From an uncultured bacterium (GTDB taxonomy: Bacteria; Bacillota_I; Bacilli_A; RF39; UBA660): a DNA stretch of 64,000 nucleotides. A model generated the notes under the pieces. That model was not told where the DNA came from, made no database searches, and worked only from the letters and a program-made list of their open reading frames with translations. This document shows positions 33,701 through 42,217 of this stretch, one piece after another (position 1 is the stretch's first letter; every line of letters begins with the position of its first letter). The stretch spans positions 90,296-154,295 of the forward strand of contig CAMNUE010000004.1 of the NCBI GenBank assembly GCA_946560065.1, given 5' to 3'. The position numbers were made by a program, and so were the translations under genes.

Positions 33701-33854
33701 TAGAAGTCCTATATAGAACTTTTAAGTATTCTTTTTGCTGCATTATTAATGAAAAATTAATTTTTTGGGTAATAATATGAAACAAATTAATGAGAACTTT
33801 AAATTTTTTGAAAGTTGAGAGGTTTATAAAAGTTAGAAAATATTTAAAATGAGT

Positions 33855-33887
33855 AATGACTATTTTCAATTGAAGATAGTCATTTTT
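33855..33887 (+). terminator. Strong terminator 155 nt downstream of the ATP-grasp gene
   Basis: AATGACTAT-T-TTC (33855-33867) pairs with GAA-G-ATAGTCATT (33872-33884), 13 positions with one G-T, loop AATT, followed by TTT. The distance from the previous stop leaves room for a small RNA or a long 3' UTR. Confidence 0.85.
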
Positions 33888-33975
33888 CTGTTCAAATAAT
33901 TAAATAAATATTTAATGATTCTTTTCTTAAGTGCTATAATTATATAGATAAATATAATTACTAGGTGGTGTTTTT

Positions 33976-34338
33976 ATGAATTATAGTTATGTAATGGGTG
34001 TTGATGAGTCTATTCTTGAGTTAGAAAAGCTTGGATTTAAGATTAATAAAGTTAGGAATAATTACGAAGTTACATTTCCTAAGAATTTAAGTGAAGTTTG
34101 GGAAGAATATATTACTAAAAAGCTAGATTTAGGTTTTTGGAATGAATATATAACAGGTGATAATGTAATTTTTTTATTTCATTTAGATACAGGTATTGAG
34201 AGGTATGTTGTTGAAGATTTTATTAATGATGAGGTTTTAAGTCTTTGTGAGAGACTTTGTGAGTGTAAATTTGACTCTCTTTATAAGATGCTTAGTGATA
34301 ATGAATTTTATAAGAAAAACGTTTTTAATGTGAGATGA
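33976..34338 (+). CDS. Hypothetical protein
   Basis: 120 residues, AGGTGG ribosome site, extended -10 TGCTATAAT (33932-33940). No TM or signal peptide, composition acidic, helical prediction at both ends with a short beta-rich centre (NYEVTFPKNL, GDNVIFLFHLD). Cysteines cluster near the end (LCERLCECKF). No family recognised. It is 11 nt from the YibE/F gene and probably co-transcribed with it. Confidence 0.7.
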   Translation: MNYSYVMGVDESILELEKLGFKINKVRNNYEVTFPKNLSEVWEEYITKKLDLGFWNEYITGDNVIFLFHLDTGIERYVVEDFINDEVLSLCERLCECKFDSLYKMLSDNEFYKKNVFNVR

Positions 34339-34349
34339 TGGGTGATTAA

Positions 34350-35438
34350 ATGAAGAAAAATATTTTATTTTTTACTGGATTATTGATTATATTAGGATTT
34401 TTGTTAATATTTGTTTATGATGATGATTTTTTATATAAAAATGAAATTATTAAGATAAAGGATATTTCTACTATTGATACTTCAACATCAACTAACGATT
34501 TAGGGTTAGAAGAGAAGTATTATAAGAAAAAAATAACAGGTATTGTAACTAATGGTAAGGATAGGGGAAAGAAAAAGGTATTTACTTATGAAGAAAGTTA
34601 TTCATCGGTAGTTACTGATAGGTATAAAGTTGGAGATAAGGTAATTACTGTTAAGGGTGAGATTGAAGAGCTAAAGAGAGATTTTTATGTGACTATTTTA
34701 TTGGCTGTTTTTGTTGTTTTAATTGTTTTAATTGGAGAAGTTAATGGTTTACTTTCAATTGGAAGTGTTATTTTAAATACAATAATTTTTTGTTTAGGAA
34801 TTGATTTGTATTTTAGAGGAATTGATATTTTATTTTTATGTATAATTGAGTCAATTATCTTTTCAATACTTTCTTTATTTATTGCTGGTGGTATTAATAA
34901 AAAGACAAAAGCAGCTATCGTCTCAGTAATTGTTTCAGTGAGTGTATTGTTGGTGATGGTGGTTGTTATTGCAAAGATAACTAATTATGATGGTGTTAAT
35001 TTTAATGAACTTAGTTTTTTAACTGTTCCACCTGAGGAAATAATTATTCCTGAGTTATTACTTGGTAGCCTTGGAGCAATTATGGATGTTGCAATTACTA
35101 TGGCGGCAGCAATTAGTGAATTAGTTGAGAAAGATAAGAATATAAGTATTAAGAATTTAAAGAAGTCTTCTAAACAAATAGGGAAGGATATAATGAGTAC
35201 AATGACTAATGTTTTGTTTTTTACTTATTTATGTGGTGGATTGCCAATATTTGTTTTAGCTATTAGAAATGGTTTCTCTGTTTATAATTATATTAGTACT
35301 AATTTTTCTTTAGAATTAACGAGATTTTTAGTAGGAAGTATTGGTATTGTTATGACGATTCCAATTGCGACATTTACATGTATAAGGATGATCAGAAATA
35401 GCGAAAAGATGTTTAAGAAAAAGAAAAAAGCTAGTTAA
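34350..35438 (+). CDS. YibE/F-family membrane protein
   Basis: 362 residues: N-terminal TM, a ~90-residue external segment with OB-like character (YKVGDKVITVKGEIEEL), then about seven TM segments. The conserved YibE/F core is visible: GSLGAIMDVAITMAAAISEL followed by GKDIMSTMTNVLFF. The family is a multipass membrane group of unknown substrate, often in pairs. A shorter relative lies at 43368. Ends in a bidirectional terminator shared with the minus-strand gene. Confidence 0.88.
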   Translation: MKKNILFFTGLLIILGFLLIFVYDDDFLYKNEIIKIKDISTIDTSTSTNDLGLEEKYYKKKITGIVTNGKDRGKKKVFTYEESYSSVVTDRYKVGDKVITVKGEIEELKRDFYVTILLAVFVVLIVLIGEVNGLLSIGSVILNTIIFCLGIDLYFRGIDILFLCIIESIIFSILSLFIAGGINKKTKAAIVSVIVSVSVLLVMVVVIAKITNYDGVNFNELSFLTVPPEEIIIPELLLGSLGAIMDVAITMAAAISELVEKDKNISIKNLKKSSKQIGKDIMSTMTNVLFFTYLCGGLPIFVLAIRNGFSVYNYISTNFSLELTRFLVGSIGIVMTIPIATFTCIRMIRNSEKMFKKKKKAS

Positions 35439-35466
35439 TAGGTTTATATTACTTAGCTTTTATTTA
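35429..35466. terminator. Bidirectional terminator
   Basis: AAAAGCTAGT pairs with ACTTAGCTTTT (one bulge), with A-run before and T-run after, between the YibE/F gene and the convergent phosphatase fusion gene. Confidence 0.6.
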
Positions 35467-36650
35467 TTTTGGTTAGCTTTATAATTTTCTAATATTAATT
35501 TATCTCGTATGGCAATTGATTTCTTAGTGATAAGTGGCCTATAAAATTCATTATCTAAAGATTTTGCTTCTATAAGGCATTTGTTCATTAAATCTAATGC
35601 CTCATCTAGTGAGTAAAATTCTAAGTGAAAGCCTTCTTCTTCATCTTTTTTATCTGGAAGTGGGGCAGCTACTAGAGTTCCTTTTGAGAGATAATATATT
35701 TCTGTAAAAACTATTTCAGCAACTGGATCACTTGGTCTAATTTCAACTGTTTCACCAATATGGTAAAAATCAGAGATATTACCAAGATATCCAGTCATCT
35801 GTAAAAGAATTTCTCTTACTTGATGTAAGATGTTTCTAGTTGGTTCAATTGATCTAGCAGGTAGTTTTACTTCTTTAGTATTCTTATATAATTCTATAGC
35901 AATCTTTTTATCTTCTCTTGGAAAGATAATACTTGCTCGATATCTAATTTTAGGATCATCAGAAATCTTATTAGTATCGATTAAGTCTTCAACGTTCATT
36001 TTAGGAAAAAATTGAGCTATAGTGTTTGGAGTAATGATTTTAAAGAAGTAGTCAGTTTCTTGATTTGATTCTTCGCTGGCTTTTGCATTATATAGGAAGT
36101 TAGTTTCTTCGGAACTTTTATAAGTAATTATTTCGCTGTTATTGGGAAGATATGTAGAGACTGCTTCTGGATATAAAGAGTTTTTGCTTAAAAGCATTTC
36201 AAATATTTTTGAGACACCACCATGGGAAACAATTAAAACTGTTTTATCTTTATAAGCTCTTAATAGTTTGCCAAAAATAAATTTTGTGATTGGCCAAGCA
36301 AAATTAAAGAAGTTTTCAACGTTTAAGGGATTGCTATAGTCCCAGACAATATCATAATTGAATGTCTTTTTATTACGACCTTCATATAAAGCATAATTTC
36401 TTTCTGTCAAAGATTCCTCTATAAGAATAGGTATTTTATCTTCTCTATGATTGTTTATAATTTCCATTGTTTCTTTGGCTCTATTAAGTGGTGAGACGAA
36501 AGCAATATCAATTTTTTTATCTTTTAATTTTTTAGCCATCTCTTCTGCGTGAATAATTCCCTCTTCACTTAGTGGGATATCTACATTTCCTTGCATTTTC
36601 TTTTCTTTGTTCCAAGCTGTTTTTCCATGTCTTACAAATAAAATTTCCAT
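35460..36650 (-). CDS. Histidine phosphatase fused to an unknown C-terminal domain
   Basis: 396 residues with AAGGAGG before the ATG. Residues 1-190 are a phosphoglycerate-mutase-like histidine phosphatase: FVRHGKTAWN (catalytic His about 8), Arg in SPLNRAKET, Glu in ERNYALYEGR, and VSHGG. The last ~200 residues are not part of that fold; they include a stretch (VEIRPSDPVAEIVFTEIYYL, EEEGFHLEFYSLDEALDLM) that resembles the C-terminal half of Nudix proteins, but no clear Nudix box is visible. A phosphatase/pyrophosphatase double enzyme is one possibility. Alone on its strand, divergent from the DUF3795 gene. Confidence 0.8.
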   Translation of the reverse strand: MEILFVRHGKTAWNKEKKMQGNVDIPLSEEGIIHAEEMAKKLKDKKIDIAFVSPLNRAKETMEIINNHREDKIPILIEESLTERNYALYEGRNKKTFNYDIVWDYSNPLNVENFFNFAWPITKFIFGKLLRAYKDKTVLIVSHGGVSKIFEMLLSKNSLYPEAVSTYLPNNSEIITYKSSEETNFLYNAKASEESNQETDYFFKIITPNTIAQFFPKMNVEDLIDTNKISDDPKIRYRASIIFPREDKKIAIELYKNTKEVKLPARSIEPTRNILHQVREILLQMTGYLGNISDFYHIGETVEIRPSDPVAEIVFTEIYYLSKGTLVAAPLPDKKDEEEGFHLEFYSLDEALDLMNKCLIEAKSLDNEFYRPLITKKSIAIRDKLILENYKANQNK

Positions 36651-36696
36651 TTTGGATGCCTCCTTTTGATTGATATTATTGTAGCATACTTTAAGG

Positions 36697-36714
36697 GATA
36701 TTAATAGTAATATC
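36697..36714. promoter_or_regulatory. Inverted repeat between divergent promoters
   Basis: GATATTA-ATAG-TAATATC: perfect 7-bp arms around four bases, between the minus-strand promoter (TGC TACAAT on the minus strand, 36686-36678) and the plus-strand promoter at 36730. It could be a shared operator; no regulator is adjacent. Confidence 0.5.
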
Positions 36715-36729
36715 TTGAAGAGGTGTTGT

Positions 36730-36758
36730 TTTACTTTTTTCTATTGTCTTGGTATAAT
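36730..36758 (+). promoter_or_regulatory. Promoter of the DUF3795-SDR gene series
   Basis: TTTACT (36730-36735), 17-bp spacer, TATAAT (36753-36758) with extended TGG. Confidence 0.8.
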
Positions 36759-36783
36759 ATCTAATAGATTTTGAGGTGGTTTT

Positions 36784-37263
36784 ATGGAGAAAATTCTTAA
36801 GGCTGTTGCTCCTTGTTCAATGTTTTGTCAAACTTGCACTGGGTGTCAATATGGTGATATTAGTTATCATGCTAAAGCACTATTAAGATTATTAGAGGGA
36901 CATGAAGAATTTCTTGATAAGAATCTTAGGGAGGAGTATAGGTATAAATTAGAAGAGTTTAAGGTTTTCAGTGAGAAACTTAAAAAGTATGCTTATCCAA
37001 AATGTAACGGCTGTAGAGATGATAGAGCATTTGGCTGTAGTATTGAAGGTTGTTTTATACCAGAATGTACCAAAGAACATGAAATTGACTTTTGTGGGGA
37101 GTGTATAGAATTTCCTTGTGATAAAGTAAATGAGAGTGTTTATAGTAGTGCAACAATTAAAAAATGGCTATTTGGAAATACTGAAATTAAAAATAAAGGA
37201 ATAGAAACTTATTACGAAGAAAATAAGGATATTCCACATTATATTGAATATGTAAAAAAATAG
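36784..37263 (+). CDS. DUF3795-type cysteine-rich protein
   Basis: 159 residues with 14 or so cysteines in CxxC-like groups: APCSMFCQTCTGCQYG (about 9-24), KCNGCRDDRAFGCSIEGC, then FCGECIEFPCDKV. The order and the final C-x2-C-x4-C fit the DUF3795 family, probably a metal or iron-sulfur binding protein of unknown role. Cytoplasmic, no TM. First gene of a long co-directional series; the SDR gene follows after 10 nt with GGAGG. Confidence 0.82.
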   Translation: MEKILKAVAPCSMFCQTCTGCQYGDISYHAKALLRLLEGHEEFLDKNLREEYRYKLEEFKVFSEKLKKYAYPKCNGCRDDRAFGCSIEGCFIPECTKEHEIDFCGECIEFPCDKVNESVYSSATIKKWLFGNTEIKNKGIETYYEENKDIPHYIEYVKK

Positions 37264-37273
37264 GAGGAAGATA

Positions 37274-38536
37274 ATGAAAAAGATTGCTTTAGTAACAGGA
37301 GCTTCAAGAGGTATAGGAAGAAGTATTGCTGTTAAATTTTTAGAGGAAGGCTATATTGTTTATGGTACTTTTTTTGAAAGTGAGGAAAGGATTAATGAAT
37401 TAGTAAATAAGTATGGGAAAGATAATTTTAAAAAAATTGGTCCTTATAACTTTAGTAGAACAGAAGATAGTTTTAAATTAGTTGAAGATGTTGCGGGAAT
37501 AGAATTTGATACGTTGGTTTTAAATGCTGGTACGTTTTCTGAAAATGATGATTTTGTTAATTTTGATTTGGACGAATTTAATAATGTTATGAATTGTAAT
37601 TTTTATTCTCAATTAATTATTGCTACTAAGTTGCAAAATTATATTAAAAATGATGGAAATCTTGTTTTAATGGCTAGTAATGATGCTTATAGCGGAGCTT
37701 TTGGTAGTATGTCTTATAGTATAAGTAAAAGTGCTGTTGTAAGTTTAATGAAGTGTCTTTGTGTTAATTATGGTAGAAGACATATTAGAGTTAATTCTAT
37801 ATCTCCAGGGGCAATTAATACTGATATGAATACTCCTGAACAAGAATTTGAAGCACCTTTATGGACACCAATTGAGAGAATTGCTCAGCCTTATGAGGTT
37901 GCTAATGTTGTTTATTTCTTATCTAGTAGTGAATCAAGTTTTATTAATGGGGAAAACATTACAATAAATGGTGGTTATGGTAATGTGAGTGTCTTATTGA
38001 AGGATGAAATCGAGAGAAATAGAAAGATTGTTGGTTATGAGTGGTTAAATGAGAAAATGGCTAGTTTAAAAGATGAAGATAAAGTTTATTGTTTAGATAC
38101 TACTCCAGAATATGGTTGGATTGATCATCCACTTGAAGAAATATATATTAATGAACACATTAAAGCATTAAAGAGGAATGTTGATGTACATAGAATTATT
38201 ATGACACCAGAGGATAAAAAAGAATTTATTTTAAATAATGATTTAATTAAGAAAACTTTGAAAGAATCAGAAAAAGCTAAATTTATTGGAGTAATCAAAG
38301 AAGAAGATGTAAAAAGATTTAATAAAAGTGATTTTCCTAAGATTGGTAAGGGATTTGAAATATTCGTTTTAAAAGATGGAACGAGACAATTATTTATAGA
38401 TTCTTTTATTAATGAAGAATCTATGGGATATGTGATTGAAAATGATATGATGATTGATTCATTATTAGAAGTATTTGAAAATATTTATAGTAATATAATG
38501 GAGAAGAAAATTGAGGTTTATCAGTCAAATAATTAG
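37274..38536 (+). CDS. Short-chain dehydrogenase/reductase with extra C-terminal domain
   Basis: 420 residues. Residues 1-236 are a classical SDR: NAD(P)-binding TGASRGIGRS (about 8-17), NAG motif LNAGTF, catalytic Ser in MASND, YSISK (Tyr and Lys), and the PGAINTDM substrate loop, ending in INGGYG. Classic SDRs end near 250 residues; here about 170 more follow without a match that I recall (begins LLKDEIERNRKIVGYEWLNEK). The FabG-like part would reduce a carbonyl or oxidise an alcohol; the tail may add a partner or substrate function. Same operon as DUF3795. Confidence 0.87.
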   Translation: MKKIALVTGASRGIGRSIAVKFLEEGYIVYGTFFESEERINELVNKYGKDNFKKIGPYNFSRTEDSFKLVEDVAGIEFDTLVLNAGTFSENDDFVNFDLDEFNNVMNCNFYSQLIIATKLQNYIKNDGNLVLMASNDAYSGAFGSMSYSISKSAVVSLMKCLCVNYGRRHIRVNSISPGAINTDMNTPEQEFEAPLWTPIERIAQPYEVANVVYFLSSSESSFINGENITINGGYGNVSVLLKDEIERNRKIVGYEWLNEKMASLKDEDKVYCLDTTPEYGWIDHPLEEIYINEHIKALKRNVDVHRIIMTPEDKKEFILNNDLIKKTLKESEKAKFIGVIKEEDVKRFNKSDFPKIGKGFEIFVLKDGTRQLFIDSFINEESMGYVIENDMMIDSLLEVFENIYSNIMEKKIEVYQSNN

Positions 38537-38560
38537 TTTTAGTATGGGAGATGAAATTGA

Positions 38561-39136
38561 ATGAAAAGTAGAGTACAATTGGTAAAAGATGCGATGGAAT
38601 GTGCAAACAAAACAATTCCAACTACTGAAAAACATATTTATACAGCGTTTGAGGCTGGGGAGATGCTTGCAGAGTATTATCATGCAGATAAAGAAATTGT
38701 TAAGATTGGTTTGTATTTAATGGATATTAAATTGAAGGAATCAAGAAAAGTAGGCAGAAAAAGTGAACATGATTTAATGGCTACTGATTACGCTAAAGAA
38801 TTTTTAAAAGAATATGAACTTACTAATGATGAATATGAGACAATTATTAATTGTATTGAGGCTCATCACAAGAGAGTGGCTTTCAATTCTATTGAAGCTG
38901 AAATATGTGCTAATGCGGACTGTTATCGTTTTATATCACCAAAAGGAGTGTTTGCTTACGAAGAATTTTTAGCAGTTAAATTGGATGATACGAAGGAGAT
39001 CGTTAAGAAGTTACAGGCAAAGTTAGAAGAAAAACATAGTATTATTTCACTTGATAAAGTTAGAGATGATTTAGAAAAGTATTATCAAATATTTTCTGAT
39101 TTGTATGTTACTATTTTGAAGGATGAGAATATGTAA
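38561..39136 (+). CDS. HD-domain-like protein, tandem paralog 1
   Basis: 191 residues. The central part has the shape of an HD metal hydrolase: a His in HDLMATDYAKEFL (the HD pair itself), IEAHH further on, and Asp in ANADCYRFISP. The gene at 39175 is a tandem copy with the same length and the same signature segments (LVKDA, IINCIEAHH, IEAEICANADCY). HD proteins hydrolyse phosphoesters, often nucleotides. Which nucleotide is unknown. The ribosome site is modest (GGGAG). Confidence 0.7.
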   Translation: MKSRVQLVKDAMECANKTIPTTEKHIYTAFEAGEMLAEYYHADKEIVKIGLYLMDIKLKESRKVGRKSEHDLMATDYAKEFLKEYELTNDEYETIINCIEAHHKRVAFNSIEAEICANADCYRFISPKGVFAYEEFLAVKLDDTKEIVKKLQAKLEEKHSIISLDKVRDDLEKYYQIFSDLYVTILKDENM

Positions 39137-39174
39137 CTTTATTATTATGAATATTGAAGTTGAGGAGAAAATGA

Positions 39175-39747
39175 ATGAAAAGTAGAGAACAATTGGTAAA
39201 AGATGCGTTGGAACTTGCAAAGAATACTGTTCCAATGCCAGAACTTCTAGATTTTTCTTTAAAAAAAGCTAGGAAGCTTGCAGAGATTTATGATGGAGAT
39301 GCAGATATTATAATTATTGCGATGTCTTTAATGGATTTGAAAATTAAGGATGCAAAAGAGGCTGGAAAAATAGAAATGCATACTGATATGGCTGTTCTTT
39401 TTGCTGGAGACTTTCTTAAAGATTATGATCTTACCAATAAAGAGGTGGATAAAATAATTAATTGTATAGAAGCACATCATGGAGCAGTTCCATATGGAAG
39501 TATAGAGGCAGAGATTTGTGCTAATGCAGATTGTTATATTTTTATTCATCCAATTGGAGTATTTGCTTATGAAAGATTATTAGAAAGAAGAGGAATTGTT
39601 TTTATTGAACAGATTAAACAATTAAATTTTAAGCTTCAAGAAAAATATAAGTTACTTTCACTTGATGTGGTGAAAAATGAATTAGAAAAGTATTATCAAT
39701 CTTTTTCAAAATTATATGAAGATATATTAAATGATAGAGATATTTAA
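39175..39747 (+). CDS. HD-domain-like protein, tandem paralog 2
   Basis: 190 residues, collinear with the preceding protein from MKSREQLVKDA to LEKYYQ, roughly half identical by eye. IINCIEAHH and IEAEICANADCY are kept. The first His-Asp pair region reads MHTDMAVLFAGDFL, so HD is replaced by H-T-D and one metal ligand may have moved or been lost. GAGGAG ribosome site. A recent tandem duplication; the two may form a heterodimer or have split substrates. Confidence 0.7.
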   Translation: MKSREQLVKDALELAKNTVPMPELLDFSLKKARKLAEIYDGDADIIIIAMSLMDLKIKDAKEAGKIEMHTDMAVLFAGDFLKDYDLTNKEVDKIINCIEAHHGAVPYGSIEAEICANADCYIFIHPIGVFAYERLLERRGIVFIEQIKQLNFKLQEKYKLLSLDVVKNELEKYYQSFSKLYEDILNDRDI

Positions 39748-39771
39748 TTAATAAAAATAGGAGATAGAATT

Positions 39772-40896
39772 ATGGATTTATTGGAAATTAATCAAAGAAT
39801 AAGTGATAGGTCAGAATGTTTTTATTGGCAAACTGATAGAAAAATTAGTGCTGAAGAAACTGGAATGATTTGGAAAGATAGACATTCTGCTATTACGAAT
39901 GAAGAGTTATTAGAAAAAATTAATAAACAATTAGTAGATGATAAATTAGTCTTCATTAATCCTTTAGACTTAGATGCACAAACAAGTTTAGGAAATGTTA
40001 ATTCAATAAGAGTTGGTGTTTTAGAAAGTGGCAAGGAAGTTATAATTAGATGTCATCCGAAGGGTGTTAAGAACGGTTATTTTTATGCGGAGAGTTTAGC
40101 TGCTGAAGTTGCTTTAGAAAATGGGATTCCTGCCTATAAGACTTATTGTATTCATGAACTTGAGGATGCGAATGATATAAGTTATCAAGTCATTGAAAAA
40201 CTTGATGGCGATACTGTTCAATATGCTTTAAAAGGTGATCCTAAAGCAGAAGAAAATCTTGTTATTGAAATGGGTAAAATGATGGCTAAATTACATAAAA
40301 TTGAAGCTGCTGGATTTGGACCTTTTGATAATGATTTAGCAAAATCTGGCAAACTTGTTGGTAGACACAATTCATTAAAAGAATCTATTAATGCTTCTCT
40401 TGATGAGAATTTAGAAAGACTAGTTAAATATGATGTTTTAACTCAAGGAGTGGCAGATAGGATGAAGGAATTGTTTGAAGATAATGCTTTACTTGATTCT
40501 GATGTTTCTGTTTTGATTCACAATGATTTTGCTGATTGGAATTTATTGACAGATGGGAAGACAATAACTGGTGTTATTGATTGGGATGAATGTGTTGCAG
40601 GAAATCCAATTCAAGAGATTGCTTGTTGGTCAACATTCTTTGATCCAGAAAGAATCAAACCTTTTTTGAAGGGATATTTTAGTGAGATTAACATGTATGA
40701 TAACTTTGAGGGGACTTTTCAACTTATGAGGCTTAGATATACAATATCTAAAATGGCGCTTAGAACAAAACGTTATACTTATGAGAAGACCGAGTTTTTA
40801 AAAGGTATGATTGAGAAGGGAACAAAACATTTAGATGAACTAGCAGAATATTTTAATCTTAATGAGTCAAAAACTTATATTAAATCAGATAATTAA
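39772..40896 (+). CDS. Aminoglycoside phosphotransferase-fold kinase (APH family)
   Basis: 374 residues. The ePK-like APH core is clear: VLIHNDFADWNLLTDGK gives the Brenner HxDxxxxN catalytic loop (Asp about 245) and GVIDWDECVAGNP the metal-binding DxD/E region; an N-terminal lobe with VIIRCHPKG carries the ATP-binding Lys or Arg equivalent. APH-fold enzymes phosphorylate small molecules, including aminoglycosides, macrolides, choline, sugars and fructosamines. Genomic context gives no resistance signature, so a metabolic small-molecule kinase is more likely than antibiotic resistance. Confidence 0.85.
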   Translation: MDLLEINQRISDRSECFYWQTDRKISAEETGMIWKDRHSAITNEELLEKINKQLVDDKLVFINPLDLDAQTSLGNVNSIRVGVLESGKEVIIRCHPKGVKNGYFYAESLAAEVALENGIPAYKTYCIHELEDANDISYQVIEKLDGDTVQYALKGDPKAEENLVIEMGKMMAKLHKIEAAGFGPFDNDLAKSGKLVGRHNSLKESINASLDENLERLVKYDVLTQGVADRMKELFEDNALLDSDVSVLIHNDFADWNLLTDGKTITGVIDWDECVAGNPIQEIACWSTFFDPERIKPFLKGYFSEINMYDNFEGTFQLMRLRYTISKMALRTKRYTYEKTEFLKGMIEKGTKHLDELAEYFNLNESKTYIKSDN

Positions 40897-40922
40897 TTTT
40901 TAATAGAGGAGTAGGTGAAGCG

Positions 40923-41636
40923 ATGAAGACAATTGGAATTATTGGTGGAATGAGTTATGAGTCAAGTATTCATTACTATGAGAGAATAAATAAACAGGTT
41001 AATCAAATTGCTGGTGGGTTAACGTGTGCTAAATTATTAATTTATAATGTTAATTTTGGTGAAATTAGAGAATTAATGTTAGAAAATAAGTGGGAAGAGA
41101 TTGGCGTTATTCTTGCAGATATTGCGAAGACTTTAGAAAAAGCTGGTGCTGATTATATTGTAATTGCAACTAATACGATGCATAAGTTAGCTGATTTTAT
41201 TCAAGATAAAATAAATATACCAATTATTCATATTGCTGATTGTGTAGCAGATAAGTGTAAGGAAAATAAAGTAGTTAATGTTGGATTATTAGGCACTAAA
41301 TATACAATGATTGAAGATTTTCTTGTTAATAGATTAAAGCAAAATGGTATAGAAGTTACTACTCCTAAGAATATAGAACAAATTAACGAAATTGACAGAA
41401 TTATTTTTGATGAATTGTGTAAGGGAGAAATAAAAAATATTTCTAGAGAATATTATAAAAATGTTATTAGACAAATGATTGAGGAAGATGGTATTGAAGG
41501 AGTTATTCTTGGGTGTACTGAAATTGAAATGCTTATAAAAGAAAGCGATTTAGATATTCCTATTTTTGATACAACTCAGTCTCATATTGATTCTATTGTT
41601 GACTATTCATTAGAAAAGAAATTAATAAAGAAGTAA
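40923..41636 (+). CDS. Aspartate/glutamate racemase-family protein (YgeA-like)
   Basis: 237 residues, the usual length. Starts TIGIIGGMSYESSIHYY as in the family. The first catalytic motif reads IATNTMH, with Thr where aspartate racemases have Cys, and the second is LGCTEIEML with Cys. A Thr/Cys pair instead of Cys/Cys is what E. coli YgeA (a broad-specificity amino-acid racemase) has, as I recall. Cytoplasmic PLP-independent racemase; substrate not predictable. GAGGAGTAGGTGA ribosome site. Confidence 0.87.
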   Translation: MKTIGIIGGMSYESSIHYYERINKQVNQIAGGLTCAKLLIYNVNFGEIRELMLENKWEEIGVILADIAKTLEKAGADYIVIATNTMHKLADFIQDKINIPIIHIADCVADKCKENKVVNVGLLGTKYTMIEDFLVNRLKQNGIEVTTPKNIEQINEIDRIIFDELCKGEIKNISREYYKNVIRQMIEEDGIEGVILGCTEIEMLIKESDLDIPIFDTTQSHIDSIVDYSLEKKLIKK

Positions 41637-41646
41637 AGGTGATAAT

Positions 41647-42216
41647 ATGAAAGTCTTAATTTTAAGTTTTAGTGCAAATAAAGTAAATGAAGATAGTTTT
41701 GTTCCTAATAAAATTGGTTTAACTTTTTCTTGCGTAAATTTATGTAAGGAAGAATTAGAGAAAAATGGAAATGAGGTAGAACATATCTGTATCAATAAAA
41801 AGGATATAAAAAAATGTATGGCTTGTGGTAGTCGTGGTTGGGGGAAGTGCCTTAAGGAACATAGATGCGTTATGAATGATGATTTTAACGATATTTATAA
41901 TGAAATGTCTAAGTTTGATGTATATGTTTTCGTTACTCCAGTATATTTTTGGGAAATGAGCGAGAGTGCAAAAACATTCTTCGATAGATTAAAAAGATGT
42001 GATGCTTTTAATGATAAATCACAAATTAGGGGTAAAAAAATAGTTTCTATTGCTTGTGCAGGTGGTAGTGGAAGTGGTACAGGAGAAACATTAAAGTCTT
42101 TTGATATCTTAAATCATTTTCTAAAGACAGAGATGATTGGAAGAATTTCTGTAACTAAAAGTAATTTTGAAGAACAAAAGTCATTAATAAAAAAAGCTAT
42201 GAAGATGGAGGAATAA
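41647..42216 (+). CDS. NAD(P)H-dependent oxidoreductase / flavodoxin-fold protein
   Basis: 189 residues. Flavodoxin-like fold: VLILSFSANK at the start binds FMN phosphate, FVTPVYFWEMSESAKTFFDRL is the family FMN loop, and SIACAGGSGSGTGETL the third loop. Cysteines CMACGSRGWGKCLKEHRC near 58-76 recall iron-sulfur flavoproteins of anaerobes. Likely reduces quinones, nitro compounds or passes electrons from NAD(P)H. Short gap to neighbours on both sides (operon). Confidence 0.85.
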   Translation: MKVLILSFSANKVNEDSFVPNKIGLTFSCVNLCKEELEKNGNEVEHICINKKDIKKCMACGSRGWGKCLKEHRCVMNDDFNDIYNEMSKFDVYVFVTPVYFWEMSESAKTFFDRLKRCDAFNDKSQIRGKKIVSIACAGGSGSGTGETLKSFDILNHFLKTEMIGRISVTKSNFEEQKSLIKKAMKMEE

Positions 42217-42217
42217 G

